Assembly (NCBI GenBank): GCA_030690945.1
Contig: JAUYFM010000068.1
Span: forward strand, 1-64,000
Origin: Smithellaceae bacterium
GTDB lineage: Bacteria; Desulfobacterota; Syntrophia; Syntrophales; Smithellaceae
Direction of reading: 5' to 3'
Length of the DNA: 64,000 nt
How positions within the stretch are numbered: position 1 is the stretch's first letter; each line of letters opens with the position of its first letter. The translations under genes and the position numbers were made by a program. Below, piece by piece: positions 17,138 to 27,531 of this stretch. The notes under the pieces are model-generated. The model was given only the letters and a program-made list of their open reading frames with translations, did no database searches and was not told where the DNA came from.

Positions 17138-18367
17138 ATGAAACACAAAAAAGTAAAAGCATTTTATAATCCCCCCTCTCTTTTATTGAAGCAGTTGGGA
17201 AGCACGCTGTTGATGGGGTATCTGAACCGCTGGCGGAATTTTCCGGGATGGCTTGTCCAGCATGGTTTTCAATCCATGCCTGTGGCCAACGGCGCCTGGG
17301 GCATGGGCTGCATCGGTTATCCGGGGCATCCGGTCTGGGAAGTCACCGGCGCCTGCAACCTGCGCTGCATCCATTGCCGTGCCACAAGCGGCAAAGCGGC
17401 GGCTGACGAACTGACTACCGATGAAGGCAAAAAACTGATTGATCAGCTGGCCTCGGAGAGCGAATTCCGCACACTGATCTATACCGGCGGCGAGCCATTG
17501 GTGCGGCCGGATATTTTTGAGTTGCTCAGGCACTCGCAAAAGGCGGGACTCGCCAACATCATCGCCACCAACGGAACATTAATTGACGAAGAAATGGCTT
17601 TCAAACTGAAAGACCACGGCGTGGTCTGCAACGCCATCAGTTTTGACGCGGCCAATCCGGCCATTCACGATATGGTCAGAAACAAGCCCGGCTCTTTTGA
17701 TCTGGCCTTGCGGGCCGTCGAAGCGACTAAAAAAGCAGGCATTTTGCTGCAAATCAACACAACGGCGATGGAATACAACATGCAGCATTTACCGGAACTG
17801 ATTGATTTTGCAGATCAAAGCGGGGCAGGCATCATGCTGATGTATCAATTGGTCGCGGTAGGGCGGGGCGAAAAAATTGAAAAGGCCACGCTGAAGAAAA
17901 GCGCCAATAAGTACTTGAGCGAATTGATTGCCGAGAAGCAGAAAATCGCCAAAACGATCATCGAGCCGGTGGCCGGGCCCCAGTACTGGCCTTATCTGCT
18001 CGAAAAAGGCGGTATCCGCGGCGGCCTGCCGCTTAAACTCGCCGGTCATCTCTTCCACGGTTGCGCAGCAGGACGTGGATTTGTTTACGTCAAGGCCAAC
18101 GGCGACGTCTGGCCCTGTCCCTTTGTCGAGGTCAGCGGCGGCAATATCCGGGAAAGAAGTTTTCATAACATTTATTTCGAATCCACCTTATTTAAGGATC
18201 TACGCCGGCGTGAAGAAAAGCTCAAGGGCCTGTGCGGCGACTGTCCATATAAAACCGTCTGCGGCGGCTGCCGCGGCCGCGCCCATGCCTACAGCGGCGA
18301 CTACCTGGCCGAAGACCCCCGTTGTTTCATCCGGGAAAAAGAAAAAACAGATAAGCTTCACCCATAA
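17138..18367 (+). CDS. Radical SAM/SPASM protein, AhbD/NirJ-like
   Basis: This 409-residue protein has the radical SAM motif CNLRCIHC (about 70-77), the TGGEP motif, and a C-terminal SPASM region with at least seven Cys (CAAGRG, WPCPF, CGDCPYKTVCGGCRG, then EDPRC). The pattern ITTAMEYN, then AVGRGEKI, then YLAEDPRC resembles heme-pathway enzymes AhbD and NirJ, which remove side-chain carboxylates of tetrapyrroles. Peptide-modifying SPASM enzymes are an alternative. About 65 residues precede the first domain. It is coupled to the UbiA-family gene before it. Confidence 0.8.
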   Translation: MKHKKVKAFYNPPSLLLKQLGSTLLMGYLNRWRNFPGWLVQHGFQSMPVANGAWGMGCIGYPGHPVWEVTGACNLRCIHCRATSGKAAADELTTDEGKKLIDQLASESEFRTLIYTGGEPLVRPDIFELLRHSQKAGLANIIATNGTLIDEEMAFKLKDHGVVCNAISFDAANPAIHDMVRNKPGSFDLALRAVEATKKAGILLQINTTAMEYNMQHLPELIDFADQSGAGIMLMYQLVAVGRGEKIEKATLKKSANKYLSELIAEKQKIAKTIIEPVAGPQYWPYLLEKGGIRGGLPLKLAGHLFHGCAAGRGFVYVKANGDVWPCPFVEVSGGNIRERSFHNIYFESTLFKDLRRREEKLKGLCGDCPYKTVCGGCRGRAHAYSGDYLAEDPRCFIREKEKTDKLHP

Positions 18368-18466
18368 GCTTCTTCTTGACCGCACAAAATCTTTATGAGG
18401 TCATATTCATAAATACTTTAACTATTTACAATAATTAATAAATAGAATAATCCGTGGGGAAACTTA

Positions 18467-18495
18467 TTGACATGGATTAATCTCTATTGTAATTA
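18467..18495 (+). promoter_or_regulatory. Sigma-70 promoter for a lipoprotein gene
   Basis: TTGACA and TAATTA are separated by 17 bases; the downstream start codon is 19 bases past the -10 element. Confidence 0.5.
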
Positions 18496-18513
18496 TTTTA
18501 TCAAGGGTGTTTC

Positions 18514-19041
18514 ATGCAAAAGAAGATAACCATCAAAATAGGCTTGGGTCTCCTGATTCTAACAACGTTTTTGGTTTCCGGTTGTGGTTCAACCGCGACC
18601 GCGACCGTTGCGGAAGGAAAATCAATGGTGGTAAAAAATGAAGGGCATTCCTCCCCGTCCGCGGGAGGGGTTGGCGATACAATCAGGGTCTTGTGGACGG
18701 TTTCCGGGTATAAAATGGGCAATAACCCTCTCTGGGAAGAAAAAGATGCGCGCGCCATGCTTTTCAAACCTCTCGATATCACCGCTACCACAATTACCTT
18801 TGACGGCAAAACGTGCCGGGATGTCACTTTTCAAAAAGAGACGCTAAAAACCAAAGAATACCTGGCCTCCGCTTTTCACACAACACCGCAAATTCTTGGA
18901 ATCACAGAAGAGGTCGTAGAAGTGGTCAAAACAAATTGTAGCCTGCCGGGGTTTGACCAGTATCTGCGCCTGAAAGACAGAAGGCTTGTTATTTATCTCA
19001 ACGGTGTTTTCTTTTACTTTGAACCGAATGTAAATTACTGA
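18514..19041 (+). CDS. Putative lipoprotein, unknown function
   Basis: This 175-residue protein has a lipoprotein signal (lysine-rich start, hydrophobic core, LVSGC lipobox with Cys at about 24), so it should be anchored in a membrane after cleavage. The mature part contains two Cys (CRDVTF and TNCSLPGF) and no domain I recognise. It has its own promoter and stands alone between the radical SAM gene and the metalloprotease gene. Confidence 0.75.
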   Translation: MQKKITIKIGLGLLILTTFLVSGCGSTATATVAEGKSMVVKNEGHSSPSAGGVGDTIRVLWTVSGYKMGNNPLWEEKDARAMLFKPLDITATTITFDGKTCRDVTFQKETLKTKEYLASAFHTTPQILGITEEVVEVVKTNCSLPGFDQYLRLKDRRLVIYLNGVFFYFEPNVNY

Positions 19042-19137
19042 TTCCACGAACATGGTTTAGGAATGACGACGTAGAAGATTCAACAAATGTTTAAACGGCA
19101 ATAATGCTAAATGATTGACCAGGAGGGGGGAAATGAA

Positions 19138-21159
19138 ATGATTAAAAAATTATTCAGACTTTTTTGCGCAATGTTAATGGTTGGTTTGCTGGTTAACACA
19201 TATGCTTTGGCGGCTTCAGCCACTGACTATTCAGGCCCGAAGCCATTGACACCGCAGCTCTCCAGCGACGGCAAGACTTTGTATAATGGTGTTCCGACAG
19301 TCGTCTTAATTGCGGACCCCAATCCACCGGCCAACCAGGTGAATATTCCGCCGCCAGCTAAACTAAGTACGCTACCGGAAAAGGTTTCATCCACGTTTAA
19401 CATCACTTATGTTCCCAATGGCGGCACTGATAGCTGGGGCGAACGCTGCTACGCGTTTCCGGCAGGAGCGCAAACCGCTTTCGCTGCCGCTGCGGCTATT
19501 TGGGGCAACCTGCTCGCATCTAACGTGCCTATTGCCATTCGAGCCTGCTGGGCTAATTTGGGGGCTTCCACTACATTAGGGTATGCTGGCGGCCAGACGT
19601 CCTATAGAGATTTCGCGGTCGCCCCGCGGGCGAATATATGGTACCAGTCATCATTAACGAATGCTTTGCGTGGCGTTGACTCGGATTCTGCTTTATTTGA
19701 TATGCACATTACTTACAACAGCAATTTTAGCTGGTACTATGGTACAGATGGTGCAACCCCGGCAGGCCAATACGACTTAATGTCCGTTGTTCTGCACGAA
19801 ATTGCTCACGGCCTCAACTTTAGCGGTTCCATGATATCTGTAGATGGAATAACTGGTGCAGCCACATGGGGCATGGGCTCTCCTGTCTATCCTAATATTT
19901 ACGATTATTATATGAGAGACAATTCCGGTAATCAGCTCATTAATACAGCTGTATATGCGAATGGATCCGCGGCCTTGGGGAGCGCGGTGAGATCTGATAG
20001 CATCTGGTTTCATGGCACCAACGCCATAGCCGCCAACGGCGGCACGCGGGTGAAGATGTACGCTCCTGCTGCTTGGGCTGGCGGGTCCAGCTACTCACAT
20101 TTAAACTATGCAACTTTCTCGGGCGGTGCAAACCGGCTGATGGTGTATGCCACTTCAATAGGCGTGGCTACACATGATCCCGGTCCTGTTACAAAGGGTC
20201 TTCTCAAAGATTTGGGTTGGACGGTTAGCGGTGGCGCTGTGCCGGCAGCACCCAGCGGCCTTAGTGCCTCAACCGTTTCCGCGACAGCAATCAATCTGAG
20301 CTGGACGGATAACTCTACCAATGAGACGGGATTTAAGGTTGAGATGAAGACTGGGGCAGGCGGCTCATACAGCCAGCTTGGTACTGTCAGCGCTGGGGCC
20401 ACCGGTGCCAACATTACCGGTCTTACTGAGGGGACCACGTACTATTATAGAGTAAGGGCATATAACGCAGACGGAGACTCCGCTTATTCCAACGAGGCAA
20501 ATGCAATTACTCTGCCGGCCGCACCTAGCGGCCTTAGTGCCTCATCCGCTTCCGCGACATCAATTAATCTGAACTGGACGGTTAATTCGTCCAGCGAGAC
20601 AGGGTTTAAGGTTGAGATGAAAACTGGGGCAGGCGGCTCATACAGCCAGCTTGTTCCTACTGTCAGCGCTGGTGCCACCGGTGCCACCGTTACCGGTCTT
20701 ACTACGGGTACTACGTACTACTATAGGGTGAGGGCATATATTGGAGCATTAAACTCCGATTATTCCAACGAAGCTAATGCAACGCCTGTAGTTCCCTCCG
20801 CTGGTGGCGGCGGCGGTGGTGGCGGATGTTTTATTGCTACGGCTGCTTTCGGCACCCCGATGGAAAAACATGTTCAAATTTTACGGGACTTCCGCGATAG
20901 CTTTCTTTTAACATCGTCCGCGGGGCAGGCTTTCGTGAAATTCTATTATGAAGTCAGCCCGCCGATCGCAGGCAAGATCGCCCAAAGTGAAGGTTTACGC
21001 TTCATCACCCGCGGCAGTTTGATGCCGTTTGTGGGGATGGCGTACTTGATGGTTACCTACGGCGTCACGACGACATTGCTTTTAGCGTTGTCCTTGATGC
21101 TGATGCTGGGTGCGGTGGTCTGGATCATCCGCAGAAAAATGATGATGGTCAACCCATAG
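19138..21159 (+). CDS. Secreted zinc metalloprotease-like protein with two FN3 domains and CFI-box C-terminus
   Basis: This 673-residue protein has a signal peptide (about 1-26), then a protease-like domain with HEIAHGLNF (about 220), a zincin active-site signature. Two fibronectin type III repeats follow (about 365-550), nearly identical in their [10 protein letters not shown] and [10 protein letters not shown] parts. A run of eight glycines then leads to [16 protein letters not shown], the start of a CFI-box domain, a C-terminal sorting-like module ending in a hydrophobic segment and basic tail. The start at 19138 follows AGGAGGGGGG; ATG at 19133 is out of frame. It is probably surface-attached. 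Confidence 0.82.
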   Translation: MIKKLFRLFCAMLMVGLLVNTYALAASATDYSGPKPLTPQLSSDGKTLYNGVPTVVLIADPNPPANQVNIPPPAKLSTLPEKVSSTFNITYVPNGGTDSWGERCYAFPAGAQTAFAAAAAIWGNLLASNVPIAIRACWANLGASTTLGYAGGQTSYRDFAVAPRANIWYQSSLTNALRGVDSDSALFDMHITYNSNFSWYYGTDGATPAGQYDLMSVVLHEIAHGLNFSGSMISVDGITGAATWGMGSPVYPNIYDYYMRDNSGNQLINTAVYANGSAALGSAVRSDSIWFHGTNAIAANGGTRVKMYAPAAWAGGSSYSHLNYATFSGGANRLMVYATSIGVATHDPGPVTKGLLKDLGWTVSGGAVPAAPSGLSASTVSATAINLSWTDNSTNETGFKVEMKTGAGGSYSQLGTVSAGATGANITGLTEGTTYYYRVRAYNADGDSAYSNEANAITLPAAPSGLSASSASATSINLNWTVNSSSETGFKVEMKTGAGGSYSQLVPTVSAGATGATVTGLTTGTTYYYRVRAYIGALNSDYSNEANATPVVPSAGGGGGGGGCFIATAAFGTPMEKHVQILRDFRDSFLLTSSAGQAFVKFYYEVSPPIAGKIAQSEGLRFITRGSLMPFVGMAYLMVTYGVTTTLLLALSLMLMLGAVVWIIRRKMMMVNP

Positions 21160-21183
21160 AATGTTTATTTTAAAATGATCAAA

Positions 21184-21216
21184 AAAGGGGCTTCAATATG
21201 AAGCCCCTTTTCTTTT
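21184..21216 (+). terminator. Rho-independent terminator after the metalloprotease gene
   Basis: Perfect 12-base arms AAAGGGGCTTCA and TGAAGCCCCTTT with a 3-base loop are followed by TCTTTT. It lies 24 bases after the stop codon. Confidence 0.85.
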
Positions 21217-21222
21217 GCAATT

Positions 21223-21766
21223 CCTTTCAGGTCACTCGTTTCGAAGGCGATGGGGCTAGCTGTAGGGCGCGGTCCTCGAACGCGCCGCTTTTCGAATTGT
21301 TCAGGAACATCTTTTCGGACTGTTCGGGGATAACCTAATGATACCAAGTTGCCATCAAATGGTAACTGTAGTACGGGTCTTTAGACCCGTTGAACAAACG
21401 AACCTAATAACCTGAAGGTCACGCGAGGTTCGGACTACATTGGTTCGTTATCCTATGAATGCAACTTGGTATGACCTGATGACCTGAAGGTCACGCGAGG
21501 TCACGCGTCAGTCCCTACAATATCGTAATTCATTTTCATGTCATAACCTTTCAGGTCACTCATTTCGAAGCGAAGCGAGAAATCTTGTTTTTAATTCAAG
21601 GTATTAAGATTCCTCACATACGTTCGGAATGACAACTGTTATAATTGTGACACAGTCTCCAGTGGGCGGGGATACCCTAATACCCTAAAGGGTACTCGAG
21701 GTTACACGTTGAGGGGAAGGGGATCATTATATTCACCCTCCCTCAATCCCTCCCCTCGAGGGAGGG
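21223..21766. repeat. Cluster of nested palindromes and REP-like elements
   Basis: This gene-free stretch between two convergent genes holds several units. GTAG followed by a hairpin occurs at 21262-21286 (GGCGCG/CGCGCC) and 21368-21390 (ACGGGT/ACCCGT). Nested palindromes occur at 21399-21432 (CGAACC, TAA, TAACC, TGAA, GGTCA, CGCGA, GGTTCG), at 21472-21507 (TGACC twice, GGTCA twice) and at 21673-21708 (TACCC twice, GGGTA, GGTTA). A 24-base direct repeat lies at 21223-21246 and 21547-21570. A CCCTCCC/GGGAGGG hairpin with CTCGA loop closes it at 21748-21766. The rest, to 21854, shows nothing recognisable. Confidence 0.75.
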
Positions 21767-21854
21767 AAGAAAAAAAGAGTGCCACGTCGCGTAAGGCGCT
21801 CCTTGCAATGATGGGGGGATGGGATTTTTCCTAAACTTTCAACCTTGGTCTTTG

Positions 21855-23039
21855 TTATTTCTTGTCTTTGATGCCCAGCGATTCGCAGATGATCTCTACC
21901 GGATCAAAGGCGTCCATTCCGGAAAGGCCGGCGAGCTGCATGCGGCAGGAACCGCAATCCGCCACAATCGCCTCCGCGCCCGTTTTCTTAATTAACGAAA
22001 CGGCGCGACCGCCCAGTTGTAACGCCGTGACCTCATTGATTTTTTTAAATCCGTAACTGCCGTTAAGTCCGCAGCAGTTGTCATCCAGAATCTGGCAGGT
22101 AAGCCCCGGAATCAACTGCATCAGATTGGCTGCCGGATAACCGATTTCCAGCGCCCGCAGGTGGCAGGGGATGTGGTAGGCCAGTGTGCGGTTGACTTCC
22201 TTGAATTGGGGTTTGATCTCCCTCTCCGCGATCAGTTTGAGGACATATTCGTGCAGGTCGTAGCTGTTTTCCGCAATCTTTTTTGCCCCGGGTATTTCCA
22301 TGATGCCCTGATAATCGTGCAACAGACACAAGCCGCAGGATGTGCATGTATAGACCACGTCGTATCCCGCATCAACATAATTGGACAGAGAGGCAATATT
22401 CTTTCCGGCGAAAGAACGCGCCAGCGCCAGGTTGCCGTTGCCCAGAGCGGGCAGCCCGCAGCACCACTGGGGAGGCAGGACAACATCAATCTTAAACGAT
22501 TGCAGCATCCGGATGATTTTTCTGCCGATATCGGGGCGGTAAAAGTTGATGAAACAGCCGTAAAAAAAGGCGACTTTCCGGGTCTCGCGGCTGCGGCTTT
22601 TCATGCTGCCCCGCAGCGTTTTGAAGCTGAATTTGGGGAAGGGGATGTAGGTCGCGATGCCCATGCGCTGAAATATTTTTTTACCGATTTTCGTTGCGGC
22701 AAATCTATTGGCCAAAGGCGCGGTCAGTGACCCCAGCGTGGAGAGGTAGTAGTTGTTGGCGAAAAGCAGATGTGCTGCCGTATGGGGATGCTCCAAACCG
22801 TATTTCTGCTGCGCCCGGAGAATGATCTGCGCCGGTTCCACGCCGCAGGGACAGGCCATTTCACAGCGTTTGCACTGGCTGCAAGAGAGCACCCATTCAT
22901 CGGCTGATTTTTCCCGGTTGCTCCGGAAGCGCTGGGCGTCGGGCCCCGCCTGTTTGGGGCCGGGAAAGGCCGGGTTGACCCGGAACACGGGGCAATTCTC
23001 CACGCAAATGGTGCAGCGTATGCAATGTTCGTACTTCAT
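21855..23039 (-). CDS. glpC: Anaerobic glycerol-3-phosphate dehydrogenase subunit C
   Basis: This 394-residue iron-sulfur subunit is expected to link GlpAB to the membrane quinone pool. Two [4Fe-4S] motifs lie at the N terminus (CIRCTICVENCPVF and CSQCKRCEMACPCGVEP). Two CCG-type domains follow (WCCGLPALGNG and NCCGLNGSYGF) with partner motifs YGCFINFY and YHIPCHLRAL. The start at 23039 overlaps the glpB stop as ATGA. It is the last gene of the cluster; no terminator is obvious after it. Confidence 0.92.
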   Translation of the reverse strand: MKYEHCIRCTICVENCPVFRVNPAFPGPKQAGPDAQRFRSNREKSADEWVLSCSQCKRCEMACPCGVEPAQIILRAQQKYGLEHPHTAAHLLFANNYYLSTLGSLTAPLANRFAATKIGKKIFQRMGIATYIPFPKFSFKTLRGSMKSRSRETRKVAFFYGCFINFYRPDIGRKIIRMLQSFKIDVVLPPQWCCGLPALGNGNLALARSFAGKNIASLSNYVDAGYDVVYTCTSCGLCLLHDYQGIMEIPGAKKIAENSYDLHEYVLKLIAEREIKPQFKEVNRTLAYHIPCHLRALEIGYPAANLMQLIPGLTCQILDDNCCGLNGSYGFKKINEVTALQLGGRAVSLIKKTGAEAIVADCGSCRMQLAGLSGMDAFDPVEIICESLGIKDKK

Positions 23040-24232
23040 GGGAGGTGCTCCAGACACGACTTAGCCGCCGCCTGTCCCGTGGCTATCGCGAAACCGTGGC
23101 CACAGCCGTTTTTCAATGCCTCCGTGTGGGCGAGGATGGCGCCGCAGACAAAAATGTTATCCCAGGGGCAACCCACGGGCCGGAAGGATGAATCGACCGC
23201 AATGCCCGCCCGACCGATGCCGTGGTTCATGGAAAAATAATCCTGATCAAACCAGGCCTCCCGCTCACCCGGCACAAATACCGGCAGATGAAACACCTTT
23301 TCCACAATCGTATCGCGCTTCGCCTCCAGACCGCCGCCGACAAACGATCCGGTGGCCAGAATGAACGCTCTGGCATTGAGGCTGTTGGGTCTGCCTTGTG
23401 ATTGGGCCATGACCGCTTCAATCTGCCTTCCGGTTTTTTCCACGCCGACCACCGGCCAGCCCCAGTAAATCATGCCCCCCTTGCGGCGAAAATGATCTTT
23501 CAGCCCGTTAAACAGCCTTCGACCGGGCATGGAAGGCGGAATTGTGGGAATTTCAAAGACGGGACGCTCCAGACGATATTCGATTTGTTTGATGATAGCC
23601 GCCGCCGACTCCAAACCCAAAACAGCGGGAACGGCAATTTTGTCCTCGCGAACCTGCTGTTTTTCCAGCCACAGGATGAACGCTTCCAGAAAAGATTCAT
23701 CTTCAAAATTGGCCGCAATGCCCATGGTCGTAGAAACGCCGGCGTCGTAGGTTGAGAACGACGCGTTTTTGAACCGCGAGATAATGTATCCGGGATAAAA
23801 ATCCTTCAGACCGGCAAAGGTGATAATATGAATCCTTTCATTTTCGTTTTGCGGGGAGGCCTGCATGGTCACGGGCGTCAGGCAGGTGGTTTTGAATGTG
23901 CCGAGGGCGGAAAGAACCCGGCGGTTATTTTCCAGCCCTCCCGTATAAGGCATGTTCATGGCTGCCATGATTTGTTGAAAATCATCGAGCGCCTGACGAA
24001 TCGTCCCGGAAGAAACCAGATGAAAGGGATGGTCCTGGGAGAGATGGGCAATCCCCTGCAAGGGATCATCGTTTTTGGCGCAAACATCAATACAACCAGT
24101 GGACAGGCAAGCGGTTGGCTCACCGGCGGTGACCAGCGCCACTTTTAAGCCCTGTTCGGAAAGCCAGGCGCCCGCGGTCAGACCCGCCACGCCTGCGCCA
24201 ATGATAATGACATCGTATTCAATGACGCTCAC
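23036..24232 (-). CDS. glpB: Anaerobic glycerol-3-phosphate dehydrogenase subunit B
   Basis: This 398-residue flavoprotein subunit has the N-terminal dinucleotide-binding motif DVIIIGAGVAGLTAG. I place the start at GTG (24230-24232), which overlaps the glpA stop as GTGA and gives the N terminus SVIEYDVIIIG. A longer frame to 24307 would lie inside glpA. It overlaps glpC by four bases, so glpA-glpB-glpC are translationally coupled. It acts with GlpA to oxidise glycerol 3-phosphate to dihydroxyacetone phosphate. Confidence 0.9.
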   Translation of the reverse strand: MSVIEYDVIIIGAGVAGLTAGAWLSEQGLKVALVTAGEPTACLSTGCIDVCAKNDDPLQGIAHLSQDHPFHLVSSGTIRQALDDFQQIMAAMNMPYTGGLENNRRVLSALGTFKTTCLTPVTMQASPQNENERIHIITFAGLKDFYPGYIISRFKNASFSTYDAGVSTTMGIAANFEDESFLEAFILWLEKQQVREDKIAVPAVLGLESAAAIIKQIEYRLERPVFEIPTIPPSMPGRRLFNGLKDHFRRKGGMIYWGWPVVGVEKTGRQIEAVMAQSQGRPNSLNARAFILATGSFVGGGLEAKRDTIVEKVFHLPVFVPGEREAWFDQDYFSMNHGIGRAGIAVDSSFRPVGCPWDNIFVCGAILAHTEALKNGCGHGFAIATGQAAAKSCLEHLP

Positions 24233-25731
24233 TTGTTTTTCTCCATCGCCAGGATGCCCAGGTAGATATATTCGACAAGCTGCTCCTCCCGCAACTGGTC
24301 TCCCCACAGGGCGTAGCGGATGCCGCGAAACCGCCTCTGGAGAAATTCCCGCAGGGATTGCACGGATTGCTCCGTCGTTAAAATATTCATGTCATGCATT
24401 ATGCCGAGCGCGCGAAACGTGCAGAACCCGCCCTGACAGGGCCCCATGCCCAGGCGTGTTCGATGCTGAATATCGCCGATATGCCGGGTGCCTGTCTGTT
24501 CGATTGTTCGTTCCACGTCTTTCCGGGTCACCAGCTCGCATTCGCAGATAATGTTTTTCATGTCCGCCAGGCGTTTAGACAGGGGATAGCCGCTGAGTTC
24601 TTCCTGTCCGTCCAGCGGTCTTTCAGCGGTTTCACAGGCCCTTTTCAGATTGAAGGCATTCATGATGGTATCGACCATTTTCTCCGCCATGAGCCGGAAG
24701 GTTGTGAGCTTTCCGCCGACGATGCTGTACATGCCGTTTTGATGGTCAATAATCTGAAAGCCGCGTGAAATCTCACGGCTATCGAGTTTTTGCGATTTAA
24801 GCAGGGGACGGACGCCGGAAAATGACCGAATGATGCGCGTATGATTGAAATGCGGGATCATTCGGCCCGCCTCTCCGATAATCGTGTCCACCTCAGCGGG
24901 TTGAATCGCGATTTTATCAGGGTCTTCCACCGTCAGCGATGTGGTTCCGGCCAGACAGACCGCTTCGTTCGGAACGATAATATCGCCGTCTGAAGAAGGC
25001 CGCAGGCGGTTGATGACCATATCGGTCAGGCGGTGGTTGGTGATCACCAGGCTGCCTTTTGATAAGGTAATGGGCACGTCGCAGCCGGCCAACCGGGCTA
25101 TGAGATTGGTCCAGGCGCCCGAGGCATTGACAATGATATTGCCATGAATTTCTTTCACGTCGCCGGTGGCCGCGTCAGTGGCTTTAACGCCGATGCAACG
25201 GCCGTGGGACTGCACGATTTCCGTGACTTTGTGGCGCGTAAAGCTTAAGCCGCCCTTGAGCTCCGATGTTCTCATGTTGAGCATACATAAGCGGAAAGGA
25301 TCAATCGAGCAATCGGGAACCTTAATGGCTTCCTCGATGTCCGGATTAAGATTGGGCACCAGTTCGAGCGCTTTGGTGGAAGACATGATTTCCGTCGGAA
25401 TGCCGACGTCGTCACAGCTTCTTAGAAAACGTTCCCGATACATTTTAGAATCACCCGGCAGCCGCACAAACAATCCGCCGGTCGGTTCCACGCATTTTTC
25501 GCCGATGCGGCGGAGAATCATATTCTCATCGTAACATTCTTTGGCCGCAATCGGGTCGGACACTGCGTATCGGCCACCGCTGTGTAAAAGGCCGTGACAG
25601 GCGCCGGTAGCGCCCGCTGCATAATCCCCCTTTTCGATCAGGCAATGGGGAATGCCGCGCAGCGCGAGATCTCGCGCGATCCCGCACCCCGTAGCTCCCC
25701 CGCCGATAATGATGACGTCCGTCTTGATCAT
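24229..25731 (-). CDS. glpA: Anaerobic glycerol-3-phosphate dehydrogenase subunit A
   Basis: This 500-residue catalytic flavoprotein has the FAD-binding motif DVIIIGGGATGCGIARDLALRG at the N terminus (about 5-27) and GACHGLLHSGGRYA. A C-terminal BFD-like [2Fe-2S] region (about 395-450) has CECELVTRKDVE and CQGGFCTFRA. It oxidises glycerol 3-phosphate with a non-oxygen acceptor. A GGAAA box precedes the start. The gap to glpK carries a repeat-flanked palindrome. Confidence 0.93.
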   Translation of the reverse strand: MIKTDVIIIGGGATGCGIARDLALRGIPHCLIEKGDYAAGATGACHGLLHSGGRYAVSDPIAAKECYDENMILRRIGEKCVEPTGGLFVRLPGDSKMYRERFLRSCDDVGIPTEIMSSTKALELVPNLNPDIEEAIKVPDCSIDPFRLCMLNMRTSELKGGLSFTRHKVTEIVQSHGRCIGVKATDAATGDVKEIHGNIIVNASGAWTNLIARLAGCDVPITLSKGSLVITNHRLTDMVINRLRPSSDGDIIVPNEAVCLAGTTSLTVEDPDKIAIQPAEVDTIIGEAGRMIPHFNHTRIIRSFSGVRPLLKSQKLDSREISRGFQIIDHQNGMYSIVGGKLTTFRLMAEKMVDTIMNAFNLKRACETAERPLDGQEELSGYPLSKRLADMKNIICECELVTRKDVERTIEQTGTRHIGDIQHRTRLGMGPCQGGFCTFRALGIMHDMNILTTEQSVQSLREFLQRRFRGIRYALWGDQLREEQLVEYIYLGILAMEKNK

Positions 25732-25744
25732 TTACCGTTTCCTA

Positions 25745-25790
25745 AACCGTTGAACCGCGTGTACCCCGCAGGGGTATGAACCGTTGAACC
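25745..25790. repeat. Palindrome between 12-base direct repeats
   Basis: Arms TACCCC and GGGGTA around GCA (25762-25776) lie between two copies of AACCGTTGAACC (25745-25756 and 25779-25790). The layout looks like a short insertion with target duplication, or repeat slippage. It occupies the glpK-glpA gap. Confidence 0.7.
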
Positions 25791-25808
25791 ATGAACCATG
25801 AACCTCGT

Positions 25809-27380
<1,572 letters not shown>

Positions 27381-27451
27381 TTAAAAAAATATTGGCATAG
27401 ATATCAGGATGGTCGCTCAAAACAGCCATTTCATCGTCAAAACAAAACCAT

Positions 27452-27481
27452 TTGACATCTGCAAGGCTTTTAAGCTAGTTT
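27452..27481 (+). promoter_or_regulatory. Candidate sigma-70 promoter for the coiled-coil protein gene
   Basis: A perfect TTGACA is 18 bases from TAGTTT. The start codon is 50 bases past the -10 element. The same TAAGCTAGTT-type context occurs at the promoter at 39585-39613. Confidence 0.4.
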
Positions 27482-27531
27482 ATCACCCGTAAAGTTGAAC
27501 GTTGACACTAAAACAAAGGTGAATGTTTTTT

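Noticed and set aside
21223-21766. CRISPR array
   Set aside because: The repeats are palindromic units of varied sequence without uniform spacers, and no cas genes are present.
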